Shown in pieces: positions 1-5,221 of a stretch of 23,136 nucleotides of DNA (position 1 is the first letter of the stretch; each line of letters begins with the position of its first letter). The stretch comes from UMGS1781 sp964389545. GTDB taxonomy: Bacteria; Bacillota; Clostridia; TANB77; CAG-508. The stretch covers positions 1-23,136 of the forward strand of contig CAYMDN010000021.1 in assembly GCA_964389545.1 (NCBI GenBank), read 5' to 3'. Under the pieces are notes generated by a model that searched no databases, was not told the origin of the DNA, and saw only the letters and a program-made list of their open reading frames with translations. The translations under genes and the position numbers were made by a program.

Positions 1-55
1 GAGCAACCGGCTCATAACCGGTGGGTCCAAGGTTCGAATCCTTGAGGGAGCACCA
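1..55 (+). tRNA. tRNA-Met (CAT), 3' part; gene starts before the window
   Basis: The window opens at the 3' side of the D-stem. A 5-bp anticodon stem (ACCGG/CCGGT) encloses the loop CTCATAA, giving anticodon CAT. A 5-bp T-stem follows (CAAGG/CCTTG with loop TTCGAAT), then the 3' acceptor strand, discriminator A and an encoded CCA at 53-55. The anticodon stem lacks the three G:C pairs of initiator tRNA, so this is elongator Met, or tRNA-Ile2 if the C is modified to lysidine. About 22 nt of the 5' end lie outside the window. Its 3' 47 nt recur at 3938-3984. Confidence 0.9.
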
Positions 56-56
56 A
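10..56 (+). repeat. attL-like copy of 47-bp tRNA-Met tail direct repeat
   Basis: From the anticodon loop to one base past CCA, this stretch matches 3938-3984 over 47 bp with one difference (C here, T there, in the variable loop). An intact tRNA at one end and a 3' tRNA fragment at the other is the usual footprint of tyrosine-recombinase integration into a tRNA 3' end. No integrase gene is present between the copies. Confidence 0.75.
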
Positions 57-60
57 AAAA

Positions 61-100
61 AACATCAACGAATTGTTTAAAATCGTTGGTGTTTTTGTTT
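61..100 (+). terminator. Terminator after tRNA-Met
   Basis: An inverted repeat (about ACATCAACGA against TCGTTGGTGT, with one G-T wobble) is separated by an 11-nt AT-rich loop and followed by a T-rich run. It ends transcription of the upstream tRNA unit and separates it from the islet genes. Confidence 0.75.
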
Positions 101-173
101 TATAAGGAATTCAGATAAGAAAAAGGGTTAAAATACAACAATAATTAGATTTAAAATTTACATCATATAGTTA

Positions 174-202
174 TTGACATAATACATGCTTTAATATATA
201 AT
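174..202 (+). promoter_or_regulatory. Consensus promoter for 243-821 operon
   Basis: Perfect -35 TTGACA (174-179), a 17-nt spacer and perfect -10 TATAAT (197-202). Transcription would start near 209, giving a leader of about 34 nt before the chosen ATG at 243. Confidence 0.8.
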
Positions 203-242
203 ATGCATTAATCTAAATTATTATATGTTAGGAATAATTATT

Positions 243-821
243 ATGGACAATTGGATTATTTCAATTTTTATGAGTGTGGTAGCTGCTACATTATTTGAGG
301 TTATTAAATTTATTACAAACTTTATTATTAGTAGAAGGTACACGTTAAGTATACCATTTTCAATAAAAGGTTATTGGTGTTCTTATCATGAGCAAATGGA
401 TACTGAATCAAAGATATTATATAAGGCATATGAACTAATAAAAATGAATGTGTATAAGGACAAATTGATTTTTCATTTATATCAATACACTGAAGATGGT
501 CGTTTTCATTCATATAATGGGTGTGGTTATTGTAGATATAATAAAATTTCGTTGTCGTATGAAGAAATCGGAGATGAGATATCTAATCAAACAGGTACAT
601 TTAATTTGTTTATAGAAAATTCTGCGAATCATACAGTAATTTTAACTGGTTTTTACTCTGAATTTCCAAAAAATAATAAAAAATTGCATAAATATCCGTA
701 TTCTTTACACTCATATAAAATGAATAAGAAAGATATATTTTGTTCTTTAATTTTCAGAGAATCATATATAAAAAAAATTATGTTAGGAAAAGAGTTTCAA
801 AATGAATGCAAATATATGTAA
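243..821 (+). CDS. Single-pass membrane protein with beta-rich domain (hypothetical; Cap15-like architecture possible)
   Basis: This is a 192-aa protein of unknown function. The start at 243 is chosen because AGGA at 230-233 is well placed for it; an in-frame ATG at 225 has no ribosome binding site. Residues about 3-28 form one hydrophobic helix. A domain beginning IKGYWCSY follows, with alternating hydrophobic and polar residues typical of a beta-barrel or lipocalin-like fold (LIFHLYQY, GTFNLFIEN, HTVILTGFYSEF), then a basic tail. A TM anchor plus a compact beta-barrel that opens with a GxW motif recalls the Cap15 effectors of CBASS defence, but those have two TM helices and no nucleotide cyclase gene is nearby. 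The gene overlaps the next one by 20 nt, so the two are probably co-translated. It is the first gene behind a strong promoter in the tRNA islet. Confidence 0.75.
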   Translation: MDNWIISIFMSVVAATLFEVIKFITNFIISRRYTLSIPFSIKGYWCSYHEQMDTESKILYKAYELIKMNVYKDKLIFHLYQYTEDGRFHSYNGCGYCRYNKISLSYEEIGDEISNQTGTFNLFIENSANHTVILTGFYSEFPKNNKKLHKYPYSLHSYKMNKKDIFCSLIFRESYIKKIMLGKEFQNECKYM

Positions 822-1221
822 AAAATGTGGTGCATGTTGCTATAGTTCAATAGGACCATTTGTGTTTCCCTCAGATGTGAAAATAATTAGCGAATTTCTC
901 AATATATCTCCAAGATTTTTATTGGAGGAGTATTGTGAGAAATTAGATGTAGACACTATAGATGGGGTGATTGACGTTTACTATATTAAAGTAAAAGACG
1001 GACATTGTATGTTTTTGACTGAGAATAATCTTTGTTCAATCTATAAATGTAGGCCATATCAATGTATAAAAGCACCATATAAATTTTTATCAAACTCAGG
1101 TTTTTGGAATCATATGTCCTGTATAGATAAAAAAAGATTAGAGAAATCAAATTCAGAGAAACTTGATTTACTAATTTTTGGTGAAGTTATTTATAAAGGA
1201 TACACTGAATTTTTTGAATAG
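802..1221 (+). CDS. YkgJ/UPF0153-family CxxCxxCC metal-cluster protein
   Basis: This 139-aa protein opens with CKKCGACC (residues about 5-12) and has a second group, CMFLTENNLCSIY then RPYQC, around residues 68-88. This is the cysteine pattern of the YkgJ family, annotated as zinc- or iron-chelating. Members are thought to bind a metal or Fe-S centre; their substrates are mostly unknown, and some act near flagellin lysine methylation or in metal handling. The start overlaps the end of the upstream membrane protein by 20 nt, with a purine-rich AGGAAAAGAG ribosome binding site inside that gene. This suggests coupled expression and perhaps a shared role. No membrane segment is visible. Confidence 0.85.
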   Translation: MNANICKKCGACCYSSIGPFVFPSDVKIISEFLNISPRFLLEEYCEKLDVDTIDGVIDVYYIKVKDGHCMFLTENNLCSIYKCRPYQCIKAPYKFLSNSGFWNHMSCIDKKRLEKSNSEKLDLLIFGEVIYKGYTEFFE

Positions 1222-1232
1222 GAGGTCAAAAT

Positions 1233-1355
1233 ATGCCATTACCAGGTCGTGGTCCAACACAAATTAAAAGTGAAATTTCTGGAATATTAGATGCAATACT
1301 TGTTAAGGAAGAGAGTATAAAAAATGCTAAAAGCAACATAAAATCTGAACAATAA
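1233..1355 (+). CDS. Small 40-aa hypothetical protein
   Basis: ATG at 1233 is preceded by a perfect AGGAGG at 1220-1225 with ideal spacing, 11 nt after the YkgJ-like gene stops. The product begins MPLPGRGPTQIKSEI and is mostly a charged amphipathic helix rich in Lys, Glu and Ser. I do not recognise it. The strong ribosome binding site and operon position support real translation. Confidence 0.55.
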   Translation: MPLPGRGPTQIKSEISGILDAILVKEESIKNAKSNIKSEQ

Positions 1356-1403
1356 ATCTAGATTTATTACAAAATACTTTAGGATAGGTAATATATAATA
1401 AAA

Positions 1404-1544
1404 ATGAAAAATTTAAAAGAAGAAACCAGTTCATTAAATGTAGAATTAACCAAAACAGATGAAGAATATAGAAAAGGTATTACAGGAATGATTATAATAA
1501 CAGAAAAAGGAAAATATTCTACATATAAAGTTTATATGAAATAA
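1404..1544 (+). CDS. Small 46-aa hypothetical ORF, possibly a gene remnant
   Basis: ATG at 1404 runs to a stop at 1542-1544. The product is rich in Lys, Glu and Thr and ends in beta-like residues (GMIIITEKGKYSTYKVYMK). The upstream ribosome binding site is poor. The hairpin terminator 12 nt after the stop fits the end of a transcription unit starting at 174-202. It may be a genuine small protein or the 3' remnant of a longer gene. Confidence 0.35.
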   Translation: MKNLKEETSSLNVELTKTDEEYRKGITGMIIITEKGKYSTYKVYMK

Positions 1545-1556
1545 AAAGTTAAAAAA

Positions 1557-1583
1557 GAAAGTTCTAAAAGGACTTTCTTTTTT
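1557..1583 (+). terminator. Rho-independent terminator closing the 243-1544 unit
   Basis: An 8-bp stem (GAAAGTTC/GGACTTTC with one wobble) and a TAAAA loop are followed by six or more T residues. Confidence 0.8.
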
Positions 1584-1827
1584 GATATTTTTACTATTTT
1601 TTATTTTTACTTTTTTTAACTTTTTAAAAAATATTGATTCTTTTGTGGTAATATATAGGAAAATAAAGAAAGTATTTGAAAACAGATATAAGTTGTACGA
1701 AAATAAAGCTAATCTAGAGTAAATGAAAAAGTCTGTTCAGAAACAATTTAAGACTATAATATAACATTAAAGAAAGGAGGGATAGATTAATACCGGTTAT
1801 ATATAGATGTTTTTTAAGGAGGTAAAA
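1584..1827 (+). promoter_or_regulatory. AT-rich leader/promoter region of the lectin-protease gene
   Basis: No gene is seen here. Two promoter candidates are visible: an extended -10 TGGTAATAT at 1646-1654 without a good -35, and TATAAT at 1755-1760 also with a weak -35. An AAAGGAGG at about 1771-1780 is not followed by an ATG at useful distance. The functional AAGGAGG is at 1816-1822, just before the chosen start at 1828. Confidence 0.4.
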
Positions 1828-2817
1828 ATGAATAAAAAAATATTATTGAAAATAACTTTATTATGTTTTGCTTTTTTGTATGTAATTCAATGGAACAATG
1901 TAGTTTGTGCTACACAAACTACAGGCTTGACAAATCAATATACATATAATATAAGAAATAAAAATAGCGGAAAATGCATAAATGTAAATTATGGTACTGA
2001 TGCTAATGGAACGAATGTAAATCAATATACAGCTGATGGAAGTTTAGAACAAAAATTTGCAATTGAATATTCAAGTTCAAAAGATGCATATAAGTTGTAT
2101 GCTTATTGCAGTGAACGATCTTTTGGAAGAGTGCTTGATGTATATAGACCATTACAAAATGGATCTAATGTGGACATCTGGACAGATGGAGATGATGATG
2201 CTCAATATTGGAAAATTTATAATCTGGGTAATGGGTATTATAGTATAAGACTTGCATCTAATACGAATTTAGCTATAACGGCATATGGACCATCTAACGG
2301 AGGAGGCTCTGGTACTAGCCCGACATCTGCTGGTAATGTTTTTGTGTCAACATATACAGGCGCAAATAATCAACAGTGGAGTTTTGAAAATACAGAGACG
2401 TTACTAACTTGGGATTTAGTTGCTCCAAATAAACATTTATATTGGTCAGGATTTTCAAAGTATCTAACTGATTTTAAGTTAGCGGTAAATACTTGGAACA
2501 ATTATAAACCAGGTGTTATAATAAATGAATCTAGCAATATTTATACAACAGTAATAATTTCAGACTACACAGAAGCAAATAATGGAGTGGTTGCTTCTAC
2601 AAGTGCTAATGGCACTATCAGATTCAATTCTGCATATATGGAAGGATATACTGCAGATAGAAGAATAAATGCTTGTATTCACGAATTAGGGCATGCTTTA
2701 AGACTAAGTCATAGAAGGGAATACAATAGTATAGTGTATCCTAGCAATACAACATATATTTTACCTAATGAGATGGATAAATGGAATTATGATAAAGCAT
2801 ATCAAAAATATTATTAA
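1828..2817 (+). CDS. Secreted ricin-type lectin fused to metzincin-like metalloprotease
   Basis: This 329-aa precursor starts at ATG 1828 because AAGGAGG at 1816-1822 serves it; an in-frame ATG at 1807 lies upstream of that site. A signal peptide covers residues 1-28 (cleavage likely after VVCA). Residues about 38-188 form a ricin-B/CBM13-like beta-trefoil with degenerate QxW repeats (QKF, QYW, QQW), a sugar-binding module. The C-terminal domain has HELGHALRLSH (residues 285-295), the HExxHxxxxxH zinc motif of metzincins, where the usual Gly after HExxH is Arg. About five residues later comes NSIVYP, where matrixin-type enzymes have SIMYP, so the Met-turn methionine is replaced by Val. It probably cleaves a glycosylated extracellular protein. 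The next gene starts 11 nt downstream and is likely co-expressed. Confidence 0.85.
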   Translation: MNKKILLKITLLCFAFLYVIQWNNVVCATQTTGLTNQYTYNIRNKNSGKCINVNYGTDANGTNVNQYTADGSLEQKFAIEYSSSKDAYKLYAYCSERSFGRVLDVYRPLQNGSNVDIWTDGDDDAQYWKIYNLGNGYYSIRLASNTNLAITAYGPSNGGGSGTSPTSAGNVFVSTYTGANNQQWSFENTETLLTWDLVAPNKHLYWSGFSKYLTDFKLAVNTWNNYKPGVIINESSNIYTTVIISDYTEANNGVVASTSANGTIRFNSAYMEGYTADRRINACIHELGHALRLSHRREYNSIVYPSNTTYILPNEMDKWNYDKAYQKYY

Positions 2818-2828
2818 GGAGGTTATTT

Positions 2829-3632
2829 ATGAAAAGAAAAATAGTATTGATGTCAATAATGGTTTTGATATTAATGACTTTAGCTTTATTTATTAGTCAT
2901 TATATAAAAATTAATCAAAATGGTAATGAAAATATTCAAATAAGTAAGGATACAGATAATCAAATTAATAAAGGAACAAGAAGTGTAGTGTATAACTATG
3001 AAGACTATCAGAATTTACCTATAAATTATTCTGAAGCTCAATATGCATATGATACAAGTTCTCCAGAAAAGGCAGTAGGAACTGCAGATTATGTGTTTAT
3101 AGGAAAAATAAATAGAGTTCTTAAAACGGAATATAGAAATCCAGTAGAAGTTATAAATAATGGAGAAACCAGGATTGTAACAGAACCATACACAGTATAT
3201 AGTGTTGATGTTATTGAAAACATAAAAGGAGAGATTGTCAAAAATCAAGATATAGAGCTTGTTCAATATGGGGGATTAAATGAAGACAAAAGCAGTTATA
3301 CATTTATGGAAGGAATGAAAATGTTAAATGTGGGAGAATATTATATAATATTACCTTATACATCTTCAGATGGAAGATTAGGAATTAGTTGTGAAACTTC
3401 AATTATAGCATTAGGAAATTTAGAACAAGAGATTGTCGAAACGCTTAAAAATACAAAGTTATCCAAAAGTGCGATTGAAAATGAAGCACAAAAAAATAAT
3501 TTAGAATCAAAAAGAAGCGAAAAACCTATTGATATTATTCTCAAATATATAGAAGCAACAGAAAATCCTATAATTCCTGAAGGAAAGCGACAAATAAAAT
3601 CTCAAAAATACGATGTTGAATTCAGCAAATAA
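2829..3632 (+). CDS. Exported membrane-anchored protein, possible TIMP/NTR-like domain
   Basis: This is a 267-aa protein. An N-terminal hydrophobic helix at residues about 4-25 acts as signal anchor and is followed by a polar linker. Residues about 75-195 read SPEKAVGTADYVFIGKI, then a Thr/Tyr-rich strand (YTVYSVDVIENIKGE), then VGEYYIILPY. The order (xP..A...ADxVFxGKV, a long strand with YxVxVxxxxKG, then LxxGxxYxI) resembles the OB-like netrin/TIMP fold and related bacterial exported proteins, but without its cysteines. The last 70 residues are charged. It has its own AAGGAGG and starts 11 nt after the lectin-metalloprotease, so it may regulate, anchor or inhibit that enzyme. The fold assignment is inference. 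Confidence 0.75.
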   Translation: MKRKIVLMSIMVLILMTLALFISHYIKINQNGNENIQISKDTDNQINKGTRSVVYNYEDYQNLPINYSEAQYAYDTSSPEKAVGTADYVFIGKINRVLKTEYRNPVEVINNGETRIVTEPYTVYSVDVIENIKGEIVKNQDIELVQYGGLNEDKSSYTFMEGMKMLNVGEYYIILPYTSSDGRLGISCETSIIALGNLEQEIVETLKNTKLSKSAIENEAQKNNLESKRSEKPIDIILKYIEATENPIIPEGKRQIKSQKYDVEFSK

Positions 3633-3649
3633 TAGAATGTAAAATTGAA

Positions 3650-3685
3650 AGAAATACTAGAAGGAATTTTCTAGTATTTCTTTTT
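3650..3685 (+). terminator. Strong rho-independent terminator
   Basis: A perfect 13-bp stem (AGAAATACTAGAA against TTCTAGTATTTCT) runs into a T run. It closes the lectin-protease/partner operon. Confidence 0.9.
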
Positions 3686-3854
3686 GAACAAGAAAGGAGA
3701 AATGCTTGAGAATAACAAAGTAGATGAAATTATAATAGAGTTGGAAAAAAGTAGTGGTTGAGTAGAAAAACTTACATACCTTGAAAAATAGTTTGACACA
3801 ATGTAGGAAAATAAAGGGAATTTTCAAAAAAAAGAAAAAAATTAAAAAAATGTA
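3686..3854 (+). other. Non-coding or degenerate segment inside the islet
   Basis: AGGAG precedes an ATG at 3702 that opens only a 19-codon frame, followed in the same frame by further stop-interrupted coding-like sequence. This looks like a decayed gene end. I see no intact gene. Confidence 0.4.
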
Positions 3855-3883
3855 TTGACAAGAAATCACTTAAATAGTATACT
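3855..3883 (+). promoter_or_regulatory. Outward promoter at islet right end reading to tRNA-Tyr
   Basis: Perfect TTGACA (3855-3860), a 17-nt spacer and -10 TATACT (3878-3883). The spacer and -10 lie inside a perfect palindrome, so a dimeric repressor could cover it. No ORF follows; the transcript would run through the tRNA-Met fragment into tRNA-Tyr at 4001. Confidence 0.75.
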
Positions 3884-3896
3884 ATTTAAGTGATTT
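3863..3896 (+). repeat. 34-bp perfect palindrome (operator-like) over promoter
   Basis: Two 17-bp arms (AAATCACTTAAATAGTA and its reverse complement) meet with no spacer. The outer half-site AAGTGATTTG occurs again in direct orientation at 3919-3928, so three half-sites lie near the promoter. This fits an operator for a dimeric or cooperative repressor; a cruciform or a recombinase accessory site is also possible. Confidence 0.8.
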
Positions 3897-3937
3897 GCGA
3901 GAAATGTGTTATCCTAAAAAGTGATTTGAGTATTTTT

Positions 3938-3984
3938 GCTCATAACCGGTGGGTTCAAGGTTCGAATCCTTGAGGGAGCACCAA
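3938..3984 (+). repeat. attR-like tRNA-Met 3' fragment
   Basis: This matches 10-56 in 46 of 47 positions, from the anticodon loop to CCA plus one A. The 5' half of a tRNA is absent upstream, so it cannot fold into a functional tRNA. It is best read as the right attachment site of the islet. Confidence 0.8.
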
Positions 3985-4000
3985 GCATAATTTTATAAAT

Positions 4001-4086
4001 GGGTAGGTGGCCGAGTGGCTAAAGGCGGCAGACTGTAAATCTGTTCTCATTCGAGTACGATGGTTCGAATCCATCCCTGCCCACCA
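4001..4086 (+). tRNA. tRNA-Tyr (GTA)
   Basis: This is a complete class II tRNA. The acceptor GGGTAGG pairs with CCTGCCC (one T-G wobble), the anticodon loop CTGTAAA gives GTA, a long variable arm follows, the T-arm is GATGG/CCATC, and CCA is encoded at 4084-4086. It lies 17 nt after the tRNA-Met fragment, so before the islet inserted it was probably the next gene in a tRNA-Met/tRNA-Tyr cluster. Its own promoter is not visible; the promoter at 3855-3883 could serve it. Confidence 0.95.
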
Positions 4087-4088
4087 AT

Positions 4089-4118
4089 AAACTAGTTTTT
4101 ATACTAGTTTATTTTTTT
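4089..4118 (+). terminator. Terminator after tRNA-Tyr
   Basis: An 8-bp perfect stem AAACTAGT/ACTAGTTT is followed by a run of seven T residues, just after the CCA end. Confidence 0.85.
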
Positions 4119-4138
4119 ATTAAATTAAAATCATAGAG

Positions 4139-4206
4139 TGGATTCGAAAAGGAGGATTAAAAAATAGTCCAGTGGACTATTTTTCCGACGCGGCTCGCCG
4201 AATCCA
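4139..4206 (+). repeat. 68-bp palindromic element with 8-bp terminal inverted repeats at tRNA-Tyr tail
   Basis: Terminal inverted repeats TGGATTCG (4139-4146) and CGAATCCA (4199-4206) flank an inner 25-bp palindrome (4160-4184, 12-bp arms around TAGTCCA-G-TGGACTA) and a GC-rich patch (CCGACGCGGCTCGC) that is unlike the surroundings. The inverted repeats copy part of the tRNA T-arm. It resembles a MITE/REP-type module that uses tRNA tails; only one copy is in this window. Confidence 0.6.
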
Positions 4207-4219
4207 TCCCTGCCCACCA
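4199..4219 (+). repeat. Second copy of the tRNA-Tyr 3' tail (21 bp)
   Basis: This is identical to 4066-4086 (T-loop end through CCA), 133 bp downstream. It is too short to be a tRNA gene. With 4066-4086 it brackets the terminator and the palindromic element, like a small duplication caused by insertion or recombination at the tRNA end. Confidence 0.85.
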
Positions 4220-4220
4220 G

Positions 4221-4250
4221 GAAGTAGTTTATGCGAACTACTTCTTTTTT
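4221..4250 (+). terminator. Second terminator behind the tRNA-Tyr tail copy
   Basis: A 9-bp perfect stem GAAGTAGTT/AACTACTTC is followed by T6. It sits directly after the duplicated CCA, so it may be the original tRNA-Tyr terminator displaced by the 133-bp insertion. Confidence 0.85.
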
Positions 4251-4258
4251 GTTAGGTA

Positions 4259-4287
4259 TTGTTAAAAATATCAAATTTTAGTATAAT
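4259..4287 (+). promoter_or_regulatory. Promoter of the GNAT gene
   Basis: TTGTTA (4259-4264), a 17-nt spacer and TATAAT (4282-4287). The TTG inside the -35 is in frame with the gene but is not the start codon. Confidence 0.7.
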
Positions 4288-4315
4288 AATCTTGAAAAAA
4301 TTTAGAGGTGTAAAT

Positions 4316-4756
4316 ATGAGTAAAGTGGAAGTAATGCATGCTAATAAGTCACATAAAGAATTTATAATACATGCTAACAATGTAATAAACAATGTTAATG
4401 ATACAGATCAAACTGATGGATTAGCAAAGAATATTGATAAAGATTATTTTTGTGATAAACCAAGATTCTATTGTTTAGTTGCTGAATTAGATAATAAACC
4501 TGTAGGAATGATATTATATTCATATTTTTATTGGGCAAATGATGGAGAAGTATTATGGATTTCGCAAATGTTTGTTGAAGAAGAATACAGAAAATGCGGT
4601 GTATTCTTTAAATTAATAGAAAAACTAAGAGAAGAAAATAAAGATATAAAAATAGTATCATGTGCGACTGGCAATGAAAATAAAAAAATGCAAAAAATTT
4701 TAAAATACTATGGTGCACATGAAATCAATTTAAAGTTTTACTACAAAAAAGTGTAA
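4316..4756 (+). CDS. GNAT-family N-acetyltransferase
   Basis: This 146-aa protein has the single-domain GNAT layout: an N-terminal strand and helix, a central strand pair (RFYCLVAELDNKPVGMILYSYFY), then the acetyl-CoA segment WISQMFVEEEYRKCGVFFKLIEKL at residues about 80-103, and a final strand. The pyrophosphate-binding RxxGxG motif is altered to RKCGVF. ATG at 4316 is used because AGAGGTG precedes it; a longer reading from TTG 4259 would start in the -35 box. The acceptor cannot be told from sequence; small amines or antibiotics are typical of such enzymes. It is probably co-transcribed with the gene at 4796. Confidence 0.85.
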   Translation: MSKVEVMHANKSHKEFIIHANNVINNVNDTDQTDGLAKNIDKDYFCDKPRFYCLVAELDNKPVGMILYSYFYWANDGEVLWISQMFVEEEYRKCGVFFKLIEKLREENKDIKIVSCATGNENKKMQKILKYYGAHEINLKFYYKKV

Positions 4757-4795
4757 AAATATTATATTTGCATCACAAAAATAAGGAGGAAAGTT

Positions 4796-5173
4796 ATGGG
4801 ATCATATATAGAAATTAATGATACATTACAAATTACAAGGGAGCAAGGTTTCCCAAAAGAATTAGATTATAGACAACATCTAAAAATGCCATACACAGCA
4901 GAACAATTTGAAAATAAAATATTTGAATTTAAAGATAAGCCAAAGGTTAGAAATTATCATATGCCACCAGTAAGAAATTTCTTGGTAGAAAACATAGATG
5001 GAAAATGGTTATATTGGGGACTAGTACATATAATAGAGGTAAAACATGATTATATTAACAAAACAACATCTGGAAAATTCAAAATAATATATATTAACAA
5101 ACCAGAAGAAATGGAAATGGCACATAATCTTATAGATAGAAATAAAGAAACATTTTTTAAATTAGACGAATAA
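4796..5173 (+). CDS. Conserved hypothetical protein, 125 aa
   Basis: A soluble 125-aa protein with no signal or membrane segment, beginning MGSYIEINDTLQITREQGFP. It has a mixed alpha/beta pattern with aromatic-rich stretches (NYHMPPVRNFLVENIDGKW, LYWGLVHIIEVKHDY). Its sequence character is that of a compact conserved bacterial family, but I cannot name a function. An AAGGAGG site lies 7 nt upstream of the ATG, and it starts 39 nt after the acetyltransferase stop, so the two likely form an operon. Confidence 0.75.
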   Translation: MGSYIEINDTLQITREQGFPKELDYRQHLKMPYTAEQFENKIFEFKDKPKVRNYHMPPVRNFLVENIDGKWLYWGLVHIIEVKHDYINKTTSGKFKIIYINKPEEMEMAHNLIDRNKETFFKLDE

Positions 5174-5221
5174 AAAAATAGTTTAACATTTGTAATTGTA
5201 AAATGAAAAGGAGAAATAATT

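Larger units (their letters stand above)
57..3937 (+). mobile_element. Putative 3.9-kb islet integrated at tRNA-Met
   Basis: This segment is bounded by the 47-bp tRNA-Met tail repeats. It holds genes of accessory type (one-TM beta-rich protein, YkgJ-like protein, tiny ORFs, secreted lectin-protease, exported partner) and no housekeeping gene. It has no integrase, excisionase or transposase, so it is a remnant, a satellite moved in trans, or a very old insertion. A strong outward promoter sits at its right end. The boundaries are inferred from the repeats only. Confidence 0.6.

Noticed and set aside
3908..3928. Six-codon leader peptide after the palindromic promoter
   Set aside because: There is no ribosome binding site and no downstream gene to regulate.
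3938..3984. A second functional tRNA-Met gene
   Set aside because: The 5' acceptor strand, D-arm and 5' anticodon stem are absent; only the 3' part is present.
4259..4315. TTG start for the GNAT protein
   Set aside because: The TTG is part of the -35 box and the next 57 nt hold the -10; ATG 4316 has a ribosome binding site.
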